Below, piece by piece: positions 60,928 to 64,000 of a DNA stretch of 64,000 nucleotides (positions are counted from its first letter, which is position 1; each line of letters starts with the position of its first letter). The stretch spans positions 748,807 through 812,806 of the forward strand of contig NQMI01000008.1 in the NCBI GenBank assembly GCA_002270565.1. Direction: 5' to 3'. The translations under genes and the position numbers were made by a program. Source of the DNA: Stenocarpella maydis (Eukaryota > Ascomycota > Sordariomycetes > Diaporthales > Diaporthaceae). The notes beneath the pieces are model-generated. The model had not been told where the DNA came from. It searched no databases and saw nothing but the letters and a program-made list of their open reading frames with translations.

Positions 60928-61808
60928 AAAGGGCCGGACCTGGTTTCTAGCGGTTGGCATATTTGCTCATGTATTTGGCGTTTGGTTTCCTTTCGCGCTG
61001 GACTGGCTGGCTGGCATGGGCATGGCACAGATGAAAAGGGGAAGAGGAGGTGAGATGAGATGGGACTTGCATGTTTCGCGATGATCTTCTTTTTCTCGTC
61101 CCCGCTGATCTCGTCTCGGCTATGTATGAGAGGTGGCATCGCAATTTTTTTTTTTTTTTGAACAAGCAAGAAGCACACGGGCATTTTCCGCAGGGTTTCA
61201 GCGATACCACTTTTGCATGTTATGAGCTTTTGTATCATTTACCCAAAGATCATCATCACGGCCTATGTCCTTAGGTACCTAAGAGACAAAATCCCGACCA
61301 AATGATCAAAGTATTTCCTGCCCTGTTGCAGACGTGTACAAGTGACAAGACTGTTTCTCAAAGGTCGGGTGTTTCTACGTCGGCTATGCCGGCATCTATT
61401 CGTACTCACGGGACGAGTTAGCGGGCAGGACGGGGCAAGCCCTCGCGGCTGCGTCATTCGCATCCAACAGATTCCAAGCTGAGCAATCGAGGCGAGACTA
61501 TTCACAGACTTTGGGTGCCCTCTAGGAACCAATGGTGCACGGAAACAAGGCTGTGGGTTTTCATTTATTCAAAGGGCAAACCGCAACGCTATGCAACACC
61601 ATGTTTTAAAGACGACTAGCAGCACTCCGCCCGGCCCTCTCATGGATAACCTCCCCTAGGATAGCCTCCTGTGGGCCAACCTCACCGTCTTAGCAGCAAC
61701 ATAAGGATCGTCATTCGATGCCCACATGTCCAATACTACTCGGTAAGGATGTACTCTTCCTTCTCGCTCTTCCCTCCCGCCCTCTTCGCTCACCAAACGA
61801 TCAACCCG
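60928..61808. other. Convergent 3' intergenic region
   Basis: The ends of the TMEM184-like gene (plus) and the nucleotidyltransferase gene (minus) face each other. It contains a T16-type run at about 61145-61160 and a TTAGGTACCTAAG palindrome near 61269. No gene. Confidence 0.45.
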
Positions 61809-64000
61809 TCAGCTGGTAGATGGCCCGGCGCCACCGCTCCCGAACAACAGGTCGGTCCTCGTCCGCCGCTCCCAGACGACCGTGCTGTCGCTCTTGCGCT
61901 TGAAGTAGAGGATGCGGTGCTGCGGGATGAACTCCTCGTCCGTCTGCTCCGACTTCCACATGTCGAGCGCCTTCTCCATCGCGCCGGTGAAGCGGTCCTC
62001 GTAGCCGATGATAAAGTCACCGCTGTCTAGTGACGGGTCCTGCGGTGGGGAGGGTTCTGTGGTTAGCCGTGGCTTTCTATGCCATGTGTGTTGTGGCCGT
62101 GGGAGAACACGTGGACTTACCCAACGAAGCCGGTTCAGCACGTCAGATGCTGGCCTGAACTTGCCGGCCCCCTCTGGCTTGGAGACGACGGCAGAGCGCG
62201 GCTGGTTGGTCGTCTTCCCCTTCTTTGATGCGGATTGGACGGCCTGGTAGTCCTCATAGACACCGGACACCTGTGCTGCTTCGTCCTCGTCCTCCTCGTC
62301 ATCGGACTCGTCATCACCGACGGCGTACTCGCCCCATTCGCGGGCGTCCACCTGTACTGATTTCAAGGCTGCCTGCCTGATCAGGTTGGCTTCCACCCAC
62401 GAGGTCCGCTCGTCAAAGTACTTTGGGTCGCTACGGATCTGGTCCTCAAACTTCCTGAGCACGTCGGCAAGCTTTCCCTGCATGGTCTTGTCGTCTGTCG
62501 TGATGCCCTCGAGCTTTTCCAGGCCCACGAGATAGAAGCCTTCGTAGTCGCCCTGGTCATTCTCTATCGATTCAGCCGCTGCCACCTCGACAAAACGAGT
62601 CGGCCAGAACCTGACGTGAAGATCTGGCAGCCGCCTGTTCAGGTCGACTAATAAAGACACGCAGCGAGACTCGAGCCAGCCTACGAGACCTCTACCCTTG
62701 GTTAAGGAACCACCCCAGAATTGGACGTTGATCTTGATGTAGCTTTTAAATGACTTGAGGAAGTCAGCCGATCCATCAGTCTCGAGGAACCTCGACCACG
62801 TCATTGTCTTGTCCGAGAGCATCTTGTCTGCCCTCTGGAACTCCTCGGCAATTGTTCTCACAGATGGCACTGATGCGGCCAGGCAAGTGTTCAGGGCCGG
62901 TGGCGCGTAGCCCAGAATGGCCAAGGGCTCTCGATCGGTCCTCTTGTAGTTGAGCTGTTTGTGGAAAAAAGGGTCGAATGCAATTTCCGTTCGCCAGTTG
63001 AAGCTGGCGTAGTGGTTGAAGAAGGTTGCCAGCAGATCGGACAGGGACGGCGACAACACCACGACGCTCTCATGGGTCAGGAGCTTGTGTATCCGTGCGA
63101 GAAGGATCGTGATCGGAATCCCGCCAAGGTAACCATATTTCAGCGCGTAGATACCCCTTCTCTTCGCCCATGTCCTGACGAATCGATGGGCATACCTAAA
63201 CTTGACGATGTCAGGTACCGTACGGCGAACATAGTCGAGGTCACGGATCGGCTTCAACTTGTTCAGAATCTGCGCGTTGAACGTCCAAGCAGGATCCGAT
63301 GCAGGAAGCCTCAAGCAGCCGGGCCAGTTCGCTGCGATAGAGCCAGCGGGGGCGTACTGGAGGTCGATCTTGACACCGTTAATTTCCAGCTCAAGCATCG
63401 TACCGGTATGAGCCTTGACCCGGCGCATGATTTTGACGCCCTTTTCGGAGGCCTTGCGCAGCCGCTGATTGACAAGTGAAAAGAAAGTCGAAGAACTGAA
63501 CGGCCCAATACAGAGACAGTCTATGTCGGAGGTCGACGTCCATACACCCAGCCCGTACGATCCCACAGGTACGAGGACCAAAGGCATACTTGATCGTCCG
63601 GCCTCGGTAGACACAGTCGGGGTGGAGGATACAAGGATGGTCTCGCGAAGCACCTTGAAAGCTGCTGCGTGATTCTGGACCTCCTCTTCAGACGGGATAG
63701 CTTGCGCTTGTCTAAGCAAACCAATTATAGTGTTCTCATTCTCCGACAAGTGCCCGGCCTCCTTCAGCTGGACGGGCGCGACCTGTGCTGCAGCAGCGGG
63801 AACTTGGTGGCTCTCTGCCTCGGGCCCAAGCTTCAGAACAGCTCGCACACCCCAGTGGTCACTGGCGAATCTGACAGTTTCCTCTGTAATGAAGCCGAAC
63901 TTGTTGAAAGTGAGTATTTTGAAATATTCGTCTGCCCTGACAAGGATCCTGTCGTATCGCTGAGGTCTCATGTTGAAGCCGCTGCCGACGATCTCTGCCG
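61809..64000 (-). CDS. EEP nuclease / nucleotidyltransferase / MJ1316-domain RNA-processing protein (5' part outside window)
   Basis: The frame is open to the right edge, so the N-terminus is missing. Visible exons: 64000-62121 and 62039-61809. The 81-bp intron is in frame without stops, but its removal joins LNRLRW to DPSLDSGDFIIGYEDRF. Domains in order: the tail of an endonuclease/exonuclease/phosphatase fold (PQRYDRILVR ... ASDHWGVRAVL); a poly(A)-polymerase-type nucleotidyltransferase with GSYGLGVWTSTSDIDCL (Gly-Ser, DxD at D149/D151 counted from Met 63971) and third acidic residue in VKIDLQYAP; a palm/helical region (KLKPIRDLDYVRRTVPDIVKFRYAHRFVRTWAK in part); an acidic linker (DDESDDEEDEDEAA); and a C-terminal MJ1316/DUF504 domain (HRILYFKRKSDSTVVWERRTRTDLLF), thought to recognise RNA ends with cyclic phosphate. 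A role in RNA 3'-end repair or tailing is inferred; the substrate is unknown. Confidence 0.85.
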   Translation of the reverse strand, partial: AEIVGSGFNMRPQRYDRILVRADEYFKILTFNKFGFITEETVRFASDHWGVRAVLKLGPEAESHQVPAAAAQVAPVQLKEAGHLSENENTIIGLLRQAQAIPSEEEVQNHAAAFKVLRETILVSSTPTVSTEAGRSSMPLVLVPVGSYGLGVWTSTSDIDCLCIGPFSSSTFFSLVNQRLRKASEKGVKIMRRVKAHTGTMLELEINGVKIDLQYAPAGSIAANWPGCLRLPASDPAWTFNAQILNKLKPIRDLDYVRRTVPDIVKFRYAHRFVRTWAKRRGIYALKYGYLGGIPITILLARIHKLLTHESVVVLSPSLSDLLATFFNHYASFNWRTEIAFDPFFHKQLNYKRTDREPLAILGYAPPALNTCLAASVPSVRTIAEEFQRADKMLSDKTMTWSRFLETDGSADFLKSFKSYIKINVQFWGGSLTKGRGLVGWLESRCVSLLVDLNRRLPDLHVRFWPTRFVEVAAAESIENDQGDYEGFYLVGLEKLEGITTDDKTMQGKLADVLRKFEDQIRSDPKYFDERTSWVEANLIRQAALKSVQVDAREWGEYAVGDDESDDEEDEDEAAQVSGVYEDYQAVQSASKKGKTTNQPRSAVVSKPEGAGKFRPASDVLNRLRWVSPRVLPRPQHTWHRKPRLTTEPSPPQDPSLDSGDFIIGYEDRFTGAMEKALDMWKSEQTDEEFIPQHRILYFKRKSDSTVVWERRTRTDLLFGSGGAGPSTS

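Overview
This looks like genomic DNA from a filamentous ascomycete (Pezizomycotina, most likely a Sordariomycete). Genes carry short GT-AG introns (about 50-230 bp) with CTRAY-like branch sites. Coding DNA is GC-rich, gene families are typically fungal (Tho2, Hos3, Lam-type GRAM/VASt, quinate repressor, Zn2Cys6), and there are sharply bounded AT-rich blocks packed with TA steps and stop codons, as repeat-induced point mutation (RIP) leaves behind. Single Ns at 1060 and 9598 and an N run at 58453-58476 show a draft assembly. Species cannot be decided from the sequence.

Layout. 1-5448: AT-rich, gene-free, made of decayed transposons, including a TA-flanked inverted-repeat element (3154-5448) with a solo LTR (3581-4024, TSD ATCTG) nested inside it. 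6300-7403: a Hal2/Met22-like phosphatase. 7620-9950: a second RIP-like block with two nearly tandem 340-bp LTRs. 12123-17052: scavenger decapping enzyme DcpS, a GILT-like thiol reductase whose coding end overlaps DcpS tail-to-tail, and an atypical hexokinase with an 18-nt micro-exon. 18509-22022: Hos3-type histone deacetylase. 23146-28677: three minus-strand genes (PAN-like membrane protein, an unknown basic protein, a MIT/coiled-coil Atg38-like protein). 29776-34221: GRAM-VASt sterol-transport-like protein. 34651-40273: phosphate:H+ symporter and homoserine O-acetyltransferase (MET2), both minus. 41362-48791: THO2, divergent from MET2. 51265-53761: quinate-pathway repressor (QutR/QA-1S). 55366-56703: Zn2Cys6 regulator. 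58843-60927: TMEM184/OSTA-like membrane protein. 61809-64000: an incomplete RNA-processing protein joining the end of an EEP nuclease domain, a nucleotidyltransferase and a MJ1316 domain.

Most genes are independent housekeeping loci, not an operon-like system. Themes do recur: mRNA metabolism (DcpS, THO2, the nucleotidyltransferase protein) and sulfur/methionine metabolism (Met22-like and MET2). Exon boundaries were worked out by hand from splice sites, reading frame and family motifs. Spliced lengths are multiples of three in every multi-exon model except THO2, which carries a one-base frame break near 47490-47515. The most notable items are the multidomain RNA-end protein at the right edge, two GC-AG introns, the convergent coding overlap, the THO2 uORF and frame break, and the nested transposon pair. 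No CRISPR array, rRNA or convincing tRNA was found.
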